Origin: Solanum dulcamara
Lineage: Eukaryota > Streptophyta > Magnoliopsida > Solanales > Solanaceae
Reading direction: 5' to 3'
Assembly (NCBI RefSeq): GCF_947179165.1
Contig: NC_077240.1
Span: forward strand, 131,501-195,500
DNA length: 64,000 nucleotides
Translations under genes and position numbers: made by a program
The notes under the pieces: model-generated
The model's database searches: none
Seen by the model: the letters and a program-made list of their open reading frames with translations, nothing else
Told to the model about the DNA's origin: nothing
Shown here: positions 34,214 to 47,300 of the stretch, piece by piece
Numbering within the stretch: position 1 is the first letter of the stretch
Layout of the letters: every line of letters begins with the position of its first letter

Positions 34214-35016
34214 AGGTTATAGACTTACACACCCTAAATCTAGTATGACAGAATTTCCTTTTTTTATTTTTTCCTCCCATCCCAGTAAGACTGACACCTT
34301 TGTATACTTAGAAACTGCTTAATCTTAACATTCCCATTTTACCTTAATTATATACTGAGCTAGGAATTGACATGACTTATTGATACTAGGGTAATTTTGG
34401 TATTTTATACATATTCAGTCTATGTGTCAAAGTCGATCTTTCTTCTTCCCCATTTACAATCAAATACTGGCAACATATTGGGAGGGTTAAAAACAAATAA
34501 ATTTCAATAGCAAAGATGGTGATTAAGAAAAGTGTACACCAAGATAACGTTTAAAATATTATGCGGTACACATCCATTCAAAGGGGTGTTGTTATTAGTT
34601 GGATAATAGTAATATAGTCTTTCCAAAGTTACAAGAATGAAATTAATTGTTTATTGCAGTGGGTATTGACGATAAGATGCTATTTGTGGAATACTCTTAT
34701 ACCATGAGAATTTGTGTAGCGAATTCATTGTACAAGTGAAGTTATTTTATACTTTTGGATGGACTGCTTGACATGCTTAGAATATAACAAGTTTTTATGA
34801 CTTACACAAGCTTTAAGACTTCAAATTCACATCTCTTTTTACGTATAAATGGTGATTTCCCTATCAAACCAATTGCTCAACCCTACTTTAGTGATTTTCT
34901 TCTTAGTGTCCAGTCAAAGTGTGTTGAGAGTATGTTCACTTCTTGGACTTGCATATAAGAGATAGTTTGTCAAATACTTTTGATACCTTATCAATAACTT
35001 ATCTGGTAATCAATCC
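34214..35016. other. Downstream region of the CLC-e gene
   Basis: No recognised repeat. The short last CLC-e exon may lie here or further left, but no stretch gives a convincing match to the expected C-terminus. Confidence 0.3.
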
Positions 35017-35113
35017 TAAAGTGTGACTTCTGCGCAAGTTTTCTTGCATATTTTATCATCAATGGTAAAGTTTGACTTCTGCACAAGTTTCTTGCATATT
35101 TTATCATAAATGG
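35017..35113. repeat. 49/48-bp tandem duplication
   Basis: Two copies, 35017-35065 and 35066-35113, starting TAAAGTxTGACTTCTGCxCA and ending ATCATxAATGG, with four differences including one indel. It lies 45 bases after the donor of CLC-e exon 6, inside the next intron. Confidence 0.85.
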
Positions 35114-35158
35114 TTCCAGAAAGCATTATATTTTGAAGTAAAGTTGAATATCAAAAAC

Positions 35159-35367
35159 CTGCAAGCTACATTGATGCACTCTCTGTCCAAAATGCCCACA
35201 GGATGTATGCCTTCATCCTCCACGTGCCTTAGTATAACAGGCAGCTGACTTAAACCATGTTTCTCCATAAGAGTTAGAGCAGAAAGGAGATCTGTATTTG
35301 GAGTCACTGCGCATGATACCCGGCACTTATTGCCGTTTGAAGAGCAAACTTCAGCTACTACAAGTTC
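35159..35367 (-). CDS. CLC-E: CLC-e exon 6: CBS2
   Basis: 209 bases, GGATGCAG/GAACTT to GCTTGCAG/GTTTTT. Second CBS domain: [52 protein letters not shown]. It leaves in phase 2, so at least one more short exon follows; reading on into the intron would add FLIFNFTSKYNAFWNHL. Confidence 0.9.
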
Positions 35368-38300
35368 CTGCATCCATATATTTAAAAGAAATGTATTTGT
35401 TATGCATGAGGATAAAATAGTAAAGCCAATCTTAGAATTTTATTTATATAACATAGTTTGATGCCAATTATTCTAATATTGTTCAGTAAAATCATAAAAT
35501 GGTCTATTTCCCTTTTATTTTGCTATTTTTTTTAATCTACCACCGTCCTTCGCATATTCCTACTACTTGCAAAAGTACTCTTATTTCCTTAGGTCTGTTT
35601 TTTTTTTTGGATCAAGTAAAAGGCTTCATTGATAACAACAAGGCCAACTTGGCCGTATTCAAGTGATATACCAAAAAGAGGAGAAACCTACAAAAATATG
35701 GTTCTCTCCAAAAGACATTCCACCCTCTATACAAATAGGAACTACATGGGCGCTCCAAAGGAAAATAAGGGATTGGAGACTGCTCCTCAGTTGATCAAAG
35801 CTCATCTCCACCCCTTCAAAAGCTCTCCTATTCCTCTCTATCAAATGACTCACATCAAAGCAAGGGGAGTAACATTCGAAGTCTTGTGCCTTCTTCTCGT
35901 AGCTCTACTCTTCCAGCTGAGCATCAACTCCTTAATGGTTCTTGGCATAGTCTAGGCAACTCCAAACCATATAAAGATATCCTCCCATAACCTCGTAGCT
36001 AAATTGCAATGTAACAAATTATGGTCCTCACCCACCTCCTTATAAAGGTAACACCAGCTCATGCAAACATCCTTACTTTTTCTAAGATTCTCTGCCATCA
36101 AAATCACTCGTCTAGTAGCTAACCACGTGAAGAAGCACACCTTCCTCAGCACATTCAGAATCCAGACAGAGACAAATGGAAAACTATCCTCTGCCCTAAC
36201 CAAAAGCTTCTCATAGAAGGACTTAACCGAGAACACTCGTTATTCTCCATCTCCCAACTCAACGCATCGGGTCTGTCGACTGGCTCACATTGCTTTTGAA
36301 GTAAACCTAGCAATCTCCAAAACTCGGGTCACCTCCCAATCTCGAAAAGTCCTCCTAAACCTCAAATCCCATAAGGTCCCATCCCTATGAGTCCCTTTAA
36401 CTTGCTGAATAGACAATTCCCTTTGGCAAGAGACTCTATACAATACTGGGAATTCATCCTTAAGCACCAAACCTCCACACCTCCAACTCCCTTCCCCAAC
36501 TTTGAAACCAGTGTTATCATTGAAGTCATCCTACCCCTTCATGATATTCCTTGACACCCCACACATGAAGGGCATCATGATCACATTTGGTCTCCATTCC
36601 CCTTTAATCTCTCCATCGCTATCACCCCTATTCATAATGTTTATATTCAATTTATTAATGTTTAGATATGTTAAAGAAATAACATTTGGCCTAACTCAAT
36701 TCCAAAAACTAGCTCAAAGAGTGAGGATTGAAAAAAGCATATGAAGAGACCACCCGTCCCGTAAGAGCCACATGTGAGAATCTTCAACACCCCACTCACG
36801 CTCAGGGCTAGACATTTGAAGCGTGGACAATTTTTTAATATATAGGGGCCCAACATCGGGTAACAAGAATTGGGATGGGTACCGCTCTGATACAAGTCCC
36901 AAGTAAGTAGACATATCCAATTTCTATTTCTTTAAGCTTGCCATATGAGATATCACATCATAAAAACAAGATATATCATTAGTGTATAAAGCACGAACCT
37001 TTGCCCAAAGTGAATTTACATGTGGGAAATGGATAAAACCAAGGCATCCACTTGGAATCGGTATATCGTTACAAGAGACAACATTAATTATCTAACTCAC
37101 TAACCTTTTTGGTTAAGTGAACTTGAACACCTTGACCCTTGCACTTAACTCAACTAAGAAACAACAACAACATACCCATTGAAATCCCACAAGTGGGGTT
37201 TTTGGGGGTAAAGTGCACACAAACCTTACCACTACCTTGTGGAGGTAGAAAGGTTGTTTCGTAAGACCCTCGGCTCAAAATGCGCAAGTTAAATAGTTTG
37301 AACGTCCTATTAAGGGTTCTCAAGTAATTATAGGACTTGAATTTCCAACTCAAACCCGAGAGACATGGTTGGCTTGAAGAGAGTTCTAAGCAAATAATCA
37401 CAAAATATAACTCAGAGAACTGCCAAAAGTGCAAAAGAGGAGCTGAATTGTGTACGCAGCAGCTTCAGGCGAGATTTTTCAGAAAATCTAGTTGCCAGAA
37501 TTGGTAAAAGCTGCTGGCATTGTCGGTAGTGGCTGGAAATGAGGTAGTTAGGTCGGACTCTAGCGATGAACACCACGGCAGTCGGAATCTGGTCGAACAC
37601 CTCGCATGCGCCGGCGCGTATAGACGCGTGCAGGAACCTTGGATTTAGCCCTGTGCGAGGGACCTGCTGCCGATGACATTGACTTTGGTAGCTGGGAGTT
37701 AATGGACCTTTGGTGGTGTTAGTTCTGGAAAAATACTGGCGGAAAAGAAAGGTGATCCAATCAGATCTGAAAGTCACTGGGAAGAAGGCACAATGACTGA
37801 CTTTTCTGCCCCAGATGTTTCTCATGGTAGCTCTGGTACAATGTTAAAGAAATGGACATTTGGCCCAACTCAACTACAAAAGCTAGCTAAAGAGGTGAGG
37901 ATTGTCCAAGCCATATAAAGAGATCACCCATCCTGTAAGAGCCTGATGCGGCACTTTTCAACAAGATCCCCTGTGTGTTGTACTCCTTTCGCGTTGCTAT
38001 ACCATTATTTCACTTATGAACAAAATCAAGATTACGTTGGCAAAAGACGAACAGAATATAGAGGTGTACTCAATAATCAAAAGAACTATCAAAGTTGTTG
38101 AAACTAGTTCAATGGTCAAAGAGTCATTTTGGGGGACTATTACATTTTTATTCATAGTAAGGGGCCAGAATTTGGACGGCTAACAGTAGTTCTACCAGGT
38201 GGAAGATCGTCAGCAAGGAGGCGATCTAGTGAAACTAATTAAGGGAGGGGCCAATAATGTTATTTTCACTGCCAGGTCAGTTTCTATTGCCACTACAGAA

Positions 38301-41300
38301 ATGCATCAATTGAATGAAGCAGGCCATAAAAAAGTTCAAGTTTCTTGATCAATGGGGCTTCAATGAAATATAGAGATAAAATCATCAATTATTCTCCCTC
38401 TGATTCAAGTTGAATGTCTACTTTCCTTTGGTTGGTTGCTTGAGTAATGGGAATTTAGATAACAAAAATATATATCAACTATACATAATTGAAATCAGAT
38501 CCTATTTCTTTCTTCCTGTGAAAACTCTCTCCTCCATCCTATAAGATTCAGTAAGTATCGACTCCAAAACTCCCAAATTAATTTTGAAATTCACATATTC
38601 CTTTATATAACATTTAACAATACAACCTTCCATTTCATCTTAAGATTCTGCAAAGTCAAAACTCACATCAGAAAACAACATACAAAACTTAAAAGAGATA
38701 TATATATAAATCCTAAAAATCCAACAAAATCCAGCCCTGTTTTCCTCATTTTTAATTAGTTAAGATATTGAAATGTGCTAAGAAGCTACCTCCTGGCATT
38801 TCCCTTCTGCTCTTGGCAACTTGCTGTAATTCTGGATATCAATAAGTGTCAGCAAACCAATGAGAAAATTATTTTCATCAACTATTATAGCACAAGATTG
38901 CTTCTCAGCTAGCATGAGAGATATGGTTTCCATTAGCAAGGTGTTCATTAGGACTGTCACATATCGCGTTCTCATTGCCTGTGCAACTAGAACTTTCCTA
39001 GCGAAATCATTTTCTTCATCATCAGATTCATAAAGACAGAGTGAACTCTCAAGTTTGCAGAGGTTACTCTCTTTTTGTGAAGGTTCCACACCTTTAGAAT
39101 AAGTTAAGCTAGGAAGTCCCATGTTGGAGGAAGAAGTTCCCTGCCACTGCGTCATCTGGGCTCTTGCATCTTTTAATTTCTTCCTATCCTTTACTACCCC
39201 TTTCCTTGTTTGTCCAGATGTAACCCATGATGACAAACCCACAGCTCCCATGAGGGGCAGAACTATCCGATAATCCTGTGTCAGTTCAAAGAGAAGCAAA
39301 ACCGCAGTGAGAGGCACCTGACAGACACCAGCAAGAGTGGCAGCCATGCCAACCTGTTAAATAATGTCTTCCAAAATTAAAAAGAACCCAAAATTGAGGT
39401 CAAACAGTAAGATTACCGGTACAATTCATGTTGAAACAAGATATACACTATACACATTAGAAAAGATTAACCAAGACAGACGCTACATAAGCACACGAGG
39501 ATAAAGGTAAGAAACATCCATGAAATTCATGCAAACACTGATGTGCCCATGGTTTGTTTGGTAATGATTTGAACAACTCAAGGTAAGTGATATTCTGAGA
39601 AATATATATGAGGGCTAGAGGCAAATAACCTAAGAAGAAAGAAGAAAGTGGTTGAGAGGGGAAGAACTTATGGAATAAGAATCACAATGATGTAAGCTAA
39701 GGAACTCTAACAGCATCTTTCAACCAAAAGTGACTGAATCTCGATTCAGCCTAGATCCACAAAACAGATCGTTATCGGGATAAAACTGTAAATACCTAAG
39801 GTATGACAAATATGACAGGTAAAGTCTATTATCTCTTATGTGCCCAAGCACCTCTTTAGGTAGGCAGCTTCTTAAGTTTTTATGCTCCTAAATTTAAAGT
39901 AGAGATAGAGGCGGATCCAAGATTTAAAGTTTATGGGTTCCTATAGCAACCTCAAGTTTTTTTTCCCGAATAGGTAACAACTTTGTATTATAGACCAGTA
40001 CTTCGGTAGTACTAAAACCTCCCTTTACAAAAGAAAGTATGAATACTAAAAGGCTAAGAAAAACAATCCTAACAAGAGTCTAAAACTTCTAGGATTGATT
40101 CTGCATCTACATGGAAGCTCTAAGCTCTTTGTACACCAAAAACAAAATAGCAAAATACAGTCTGATTTGATCTTGTGTAAGGTGCTACGTCTATTCTCAA
40201 AACATCTGGAATTCCTTTCTTTTTAGATAGTCCACCATATGCAAGCTGGTATGATCCTCTAATCACTTCTATTTCTTGCCCCAATCCCACCTCTTCCCAG
40301 CTAGAAAGAGTGTCAATAATCTTGCTAGGCATTGTCCATATATGCCTCTAAGATTGATAAAAATCTTCCATAGTTGGTCAGTGATTCGGCAATGTAAAAC
40401 CAGATGTCCAACTGTCTCAGCAGCATCCCCACATAAGTGTGTAACAATTATAATTTCTCATTCTCAACTTTTCATGTGTCACTACAGCCCCCTTTGCTAG
40501 CAACCATGTAAAGCATGCCACCTTATGAGGTATCTTAGCTTTCCAGATTTGTATCTATGGCCAGTTACAGTTCTGTGGACTGTGGCTCAGTCATGTTCAT
40601 TATCTTATATCCTGAGCTCACTTCGTAGTGCCCCTTATTATGCACAGTCCACCACAAGAAGTCCATCCCATCCTTCAGCCCTTGAAATGATTCAAGAATT
40701 TTATAGAGATCAACTAGTCTAGGAATTTCCAGTCATTCAACATTCTCTTAAACATCAACTCTCAATGACCACATTTCAACCACAATTTTGTTTTGATGTT
40801 GTGCTAAAACAAACATGTCAGGGAATATCTCCTCCAGACTTCTATTGCCTAACCATCTATCCTTCCAGAAAATTGTTTTGTTACTACTATAAACTCTGAT
40901 GACAGATTGGCTCTTTAAAAAAGGCCACCATGTTCTAATAGATCTCCAAACAGTTACACCAAAGGAGGTGTGGACCATCCTTGGTAGCCCAAAAATCCAT
41001 CTCCCCATACTTCAGGTTGATCACCTTTCTCCAATGACTGATTCCTGAGCATACCTCCACAACCACTTCAGTTTTAAGGCCCTACTTTGATTCTTCAAGT
41101 TTTTGATGCCAAGACCACCTAGTTTTTACTAGTTATCAAGACTTTCCATTTGACTAAATGAAAACCTCTTTTTACCTTGTTACCTTGCCAAAAGGACCTT
41201 CTGAGTTTGTCCAATCTTTGGACTACACCTGAGGGAATGGGGAATAGATATAACATGTATGTTGGAAGAGCATCAAGAACTGCATTAATCAAGGAGAGAC

Positions 41301-44300
41301 TGCCTCCTAGAGACAAATACTGGGCTTTCCATCTAGACAACTTCTTCTCACATCTTCTCCAAAACATTTAATCTTTCTTTAGCCTCTAATTTTTAACTAA
41401 ATGCTCTTTGTAACTTGCAAGGTCTACTATTGCTAAACCATATCTTGGAGATAGGCTCATTTACAGTGGCGTAGCCAGGATTTTATGGAAGGTGTTCAAA
41501 CTTTGGATAAGTAAATAGTTTTTGTGTTCATTGGGAGCACCAAGAATATTTAAATCAAACTACGCAATATTTAAATAAATTATACTCTTTCTAACCCATT
41601 TTATGTGGCACTCTTTCCTTTTTAGTCTGTCCCAAAAAGAACGTCACCTTACAAAATTTAACTTGAAAATTCCCCTTTTACCTTTAATGAAATGATTTAC
41701 AACAACACAAATATCTAAGAATTGTTTTAGATCACAAGTTTCAAAAGTCTTCCTTTTTTCCTTAAATACCGTGCCAAGTCAAACGGTGCCACATAAAATG
41801 GAACAGATGGAGTAAAAACTATTATAATAGAATTAACAATTGTATAATTTAAAACTAAACATAAAGAAGACAAAAAGGAATGAACAAAACAAACATGTTG
41901 ATTTATAACAATTTTTAATTAAACACGACTCTTTTTAAAAAAATAACTAAACCATGACAGTTTTTGTCCCTATTTGTTTTAGAAAAATAGTTGGACTTAG
42001 GCCCAGTTTTAAGGAAAAAACTAGGCCCAAAAAATTATATAACAAACTGCAGCTACGGGCAATCGAAGCTGGGCATCTTACAATTTCCTAAACACCCTAG
42101 GCCGCTAAGCTACAGCTCTTTGTTGTGTCAAGGGTGTTCAAAACGCAATATATAGCCATATTAAATAATATTTGACCTACATATACAGTGTAATTTTCCG
42201 ACGAAGGGTGTTCGATTGACCATCCTTGCCCCAACTTAGCTCCATCCTTGCTCATTTACTCACAAATTCCATCATAAACCGAGAAATCTGAGGTGTAAGA
42301 GTAGGATAAGGCTGATGTAAGAATGTAAATGATCTTCCAACCAGAACATGAAAAAGAATAACATGACAGAAAAACATTGATGGGTGTTGAGCCTGCTTAT
42401 GTAGGTAGCATACCATATTGAGTTCACCTCAAACACATACCATAAACCTTTCTAAACAACTAGCCTCTACGGCTCTCCTATACAGATGATTCCGAGCTAT
42501 TATTACTCATTTTATTTTATAAATGATAGAGTCAAGAAATTCCCAGTTTGACCATCTAAGAGAGGAGAAAAATAAGATAACCTAACCTTAACCCACAACA
42601 ACTTTAAACCATCTAGTTCCTATATACTTAAATCTTGTGGAAATAAATGATAAACGACTGGGTTCAGATGGCTTTACGGTGGCATTCTTCTATGGATGCT
42701 AGAGTACTATTTTAAAAAATATTATGGTGAAGTGACTTAAGGTTCTGCCACCTGTGGTAGAACTTAAACTCTTCATACATTATTCTGATAAGAAGGAAGG
42801 TCAAATCAATTACTCTAATTGGTAACATTAGAATTATTTTTTGCCAGAATGCTCTAATTCAGATTCGATGTATTAATTCAAGGGCGACAGATTTTAGATG
42901 CTTGCCTGATTGGAGATGAACCCATTGAATCTTGTTTCAAATTGGATGTTTTCTCGGAGATTTATGCAATGTTGATGTTCAAATACCTTTTGAACATTAA
43001 CTTTGCATAAAGTCATATCAAAAGGCTCACATGGTCATATACCTTTTAAGCATCCTCTTGAATCATGAATCTATAGCAAGATCATATCATGGAATGTAAG
43101 GGGGATGAACCACCTGAGTTAAACTGCTATCATCTAGGTGGGTATGAAAGAATGGGGGTGTAATTGTTGATGTAATGGTAAGGAGTGCAGACGCGTGGGG
43201 TGGGGGGTGATCGGTGAAATATGAGACACTTCGGGCAAGGGAAATTCAGGCCAGTTTCCAATAACCTGTAAGAGGTCTGAAATATGTTCGAGATGGCGAT
43301 GCAAGGTAAGAGATAAAGTGAGCTCGAATTTCAGAAGAAAAGATAGAAGAGAGGAAATAAGTAGTTTTGGGTTCTAGATTCCCTTGCACTTCTCTTATTA
43401 TTTCAATAATAAACACTCACTTATCCAGACATGTAGCACTACTTCGAACAAAAGGCAAATTCATACCAGACCATATGCTTGGGGGGATGCAACTTCCAAG
43501 ATGGAAAGATGAAAGACTGGATCAGCATGAGAGATAATGTAGCCAACAATTTTCCCATATGCAGTTCCAGTAGCAGCACCAATAAATAGAGATGGAGCAT
43601 AGTAGCCTCCAACCAATCCAGAGGCTCGGCATAATGAAGTTGTTACTATTTTGACAGCTACAAGCTGGAGCAACAGATCAGCAGAGAGGCCTTTCACTAG
43701 TGGGCGAGATTCTAGCAAAATATCAACGTTCTCAAAACCCCAGTAAAGGATTTCAGGATATGCTAAGGCTACCAGCCCAACCAGAAGCCCACCCAGCACA
43801 GGGAAAGCTGATTTTGGCACGCCGCTGGTCGTTTGGATATTTTCCACTATTTGCAGCATAAGTGATGTACAGCTTGATAATGCCACTGAGACTAACCCGC
43901 AAAAGATGCCCAGCAGAAGATAAAGCGGCAATTCTGAAACGGAGACGAACAATTAACACAATTGTACGTGCCAAAAAAGAGTTCAGAACACATTTGGACT
44001 TACCACAGTAAGTAATACCAATGACAGAAATGTGAGTCTAAGGTGATTTCACAAGGAAGAAGACTGCAGAACCCCCAGTTGAAAAAAGGGACAATAATAA
44101 AAGGCAAAAAATGCTCATCTCCCTCTAGAAAGGTATGGTAATGCTGTAGCCAAAATATTTTCCTCTTTTGTTCACCAGTGATCTGATAATTCATTAGATA
44201 AATAATTCTGGATGAGTAATTAGAAGGATTTATATGTTCGGCTGGAGTTTTAACCACTTAAAAAAAAAAAAAAACTATCCCTTGATTGACCTTCCACCAA

Positions 44301-47300
44301 ATCACCCAAAATAAGCGAGGAACATGTTAATGATAAGTCCTGAGACTAATTTATTGTGTTTCGGGAACATTCCGGGTATATGGGAGAATTAATATCCCTT
44401 ATATTTGTCAGTTATTTACATCAGCAGAGACTTCCCATGGCTTTCATCATAGATCACTTTACTTTGATTTAACGCTAAATTAGTGGAACAAGCCATAGTC
44501 AAGAAATAAGCATTGACTTATAAGAAGATAAGCTTGTTAGAGAAAGTTACCGCATTGGTTTGTACGGGTTTACAAAGTCGTTTAAATGGTCCTGGGCTAC
44601 TCCATCTCTTGCTTTAAGGTTTTGGGTTGGATACTCAAATTCTTTTACCCGGAATCAGAGCCAAACTTTGGAGAGACCGTTAGCGCAACTACTTTCTCTC
44701 TTCATCTTTTATCGCTCTAGGTTTCTCTTTATCAAATCAACTTGTGGAACTGCTCTAGGCTTGTCTCTCTCTCTCTCTCAATTAAGCCTATTGCGCCACT
44801 AACATTGCTGTAGCATGTAAGTCCAATCAATAGCCTATTGAGCCTAATCTATCTCCCTTAACGTCAGACCCAATGCTGTTGAGCCTCCTCTTTCTCTACT
44901 TCAAACAAAACAACAACAAAAAAAGGCAAAAATGATCAAATCCAATCCACCTGTAAACCCTAGAACTGGGTTACACGAGTCGAAGGGTGTTGGAGAATGC
45001 TACACTTGTTGCTCATAGGTTGTGTAAGGTCTCCAGTAGAGTTCAAATGGACATAACTACTCCACCCATTGCCTTAAAGTTTTAGGTTGGATAAGCAAAT
45101 TCTGTCGCAAGGGTTATTAAAGTTCTCACGTGAGAGGAAAAAACAAAAAAGAAGAAAACATGTTTTCATTCCTATTTTCTTTTAGGATAAATTTTAGTCC
45201 ACAAATGTGACATTTATTAACAGGTTCTATCTTCCTTCAAAACATTTTACCCACCAAATAACCCACAAGACAGAGTCTTCTATTCTTCAAGTTGAGTTTT
45301 CTGTCGTATCAGCTCAGAAGCTTCTTCTGATGTAAACACAAAAATAACCACTATGCTCTTCTAAATAAGTTGCCATAGCTAAAATGTATGCTGAGATAAG
45401 AAAGCTGAAACAACTTCTACCGAGCTTAATAGAGTAGTGTTCATCCTTCTTTATTTTGATCAAGTAAATGATTTCATTGATAATAACAAAGACAACTTGG
45501 ACGTTTACAAGTGGTATACCAAAAAGAGGAGAAACCTACTGTAACACCCTGCAAGTTCTAAGCTAAATCCCGAATCATTTCTCATATGCGCATAGACCTG
45601 AACCTGAGGATTCTAATTTTTACACAGTTGCTAAGGTCAATTCGTTAGTGTAGGAAGAGCTTTGGAGATGAATTAAGGTCACAAAAATCCTCTTGCACAA
45701 AGTTGAGTTGAAAGCTTTCTTACCGATTGAGTTTCTACTTGGGTCAACTTCTAACGAGCATATCTCTTAGAATATGAAGACTTAAGTGTCCCATTACCCA
45801 CCAAATTAAAGGTATTTGACTCTTCTGTACAACTTTGCTGACCGCTCGTCAATCCGAGGTCGTAGTCAAAAGTTATGATCATTTTACTTTTGATTGACAT
45901 TCTGGAGAGAAGCTACAGACCAAGTCCCCACCTGCGAAACGCTTGTGGGGTGCAGATGGAGGAAAATTAGGAGACATTCTGGTTTGACATGCGAACCACC
46001 TGCATGCTGCAGATCCCCATCTGTGGGACGCATGTGGGAATGCAGGTGAGCCGCCGGGAAACCTTTTAAGTTGGTTTTAATCCGATTGTTTTTACTTTTG
46101 GCCATTCTTTCAAGACCTAGAAGTGGTTTTCTCTCCTCCTTCATCAAGATAAATCCTTCTCTAAGGATCTCAAGCTTCCGAATCAAATTCCTTCATCTAA
46201 TCTTGAATTGATAATTGGTAATAGAAATCTCAACCCTTGCCCATTGGGTCTGCAAGAAGCGAATTCAAGAATCCCAAGAAAGGATTTCTTGATTATTCTT
46301 CATCAAGTTAGGTTTCTTAGTCAAGATTTATGGAGCATCTAAGATGTGTAAGACTATCATAGCGAGGAACCTAGTTCTTCCTCACGCCATACATCTACAA
46401 TTTTAGTTAGTAAGATCAAAGCTAAGGTTTTTACCCCAAAGTTTATGATTTCGAATTCTCTATATTTCCAATTATTGATTCTTGATCCTATTATTGAAAT
46501 TAATGTACTTCATATCGTTGATTATCTTTGATTTCTGGTTCATGTTTATTCTACCACATGGTCCCTTCCTAGCTAAAGTTATTTTGAAAACCTTGTCATA
46601 GTATTTCATATGCATTGTTTTTAAGAGTGAAGTATATTAGAAGTTTTAAAGCATTATTTCAAGAAAGAGTTCGACAAAGTATATTTAGTTTCAAGTGCAT
46701 TATTTCAGAAAGAGTTTCAAGGAAGTATGTTTTGCCTCAAGTGCATATTTTCAAAAAGAAAACATAGTCAGTTTTTAAAGACAACATATCTCAATTTTGA
46801 GAAAGCATAGTTAGTTTTAAAGCAAGTTCAGTTCAGTTCTAAAGAACTATTTTGAGCAAGGAATCAGAGAAAGAGATTATTAGTTTTTCCCTAAAGTGGA
46901 CAACTTTAAAGTTATTGAGCACCAATGCATGTTTTGAGAAAAGTATCGAGCATCGAGTTGGATAAAGGTTCAGATAATCCAAACCCCATAACTACGCCGC
47001 TAGCGTATAATAGGATCATTTCGTTGATTCGGGCCACTCCTCAAAAAGCCCCTAGTACAACAACAACAACAACAACAACCCAGTGAAATCCCACAACGTG
47101 GGGTTTGGGGAGGGTAGATTGTACGCAGACCTTACTCCTACCAAGGTAGGACCCCTAGTAAGGGCTCAAAAATTAGATCCATCAGTTAAGTTCGTCCTTT
47201 ACCTTAACAAGGTATGAGATGGCTCTGGCAACGTGGAAAAGACGTTGTATGATCATGAGGCTCAGATGATGGTTGTCGGCAAGAGAAAATCCCCCAAAGA

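Noticed and set aside
37412..37825. 137-codon minus frame after a PBS as a gag gene
   Set aside because: No gag, zinc-knuckle or protease motif can be seen; kept only as part of an uncertain copia-like remnant.
47055..47082. (CAA)n array as a CRISPR-like or independent microsatellite
   Set aside because: It is the RTE 3' tail; no spacers, and TSDs flank it.
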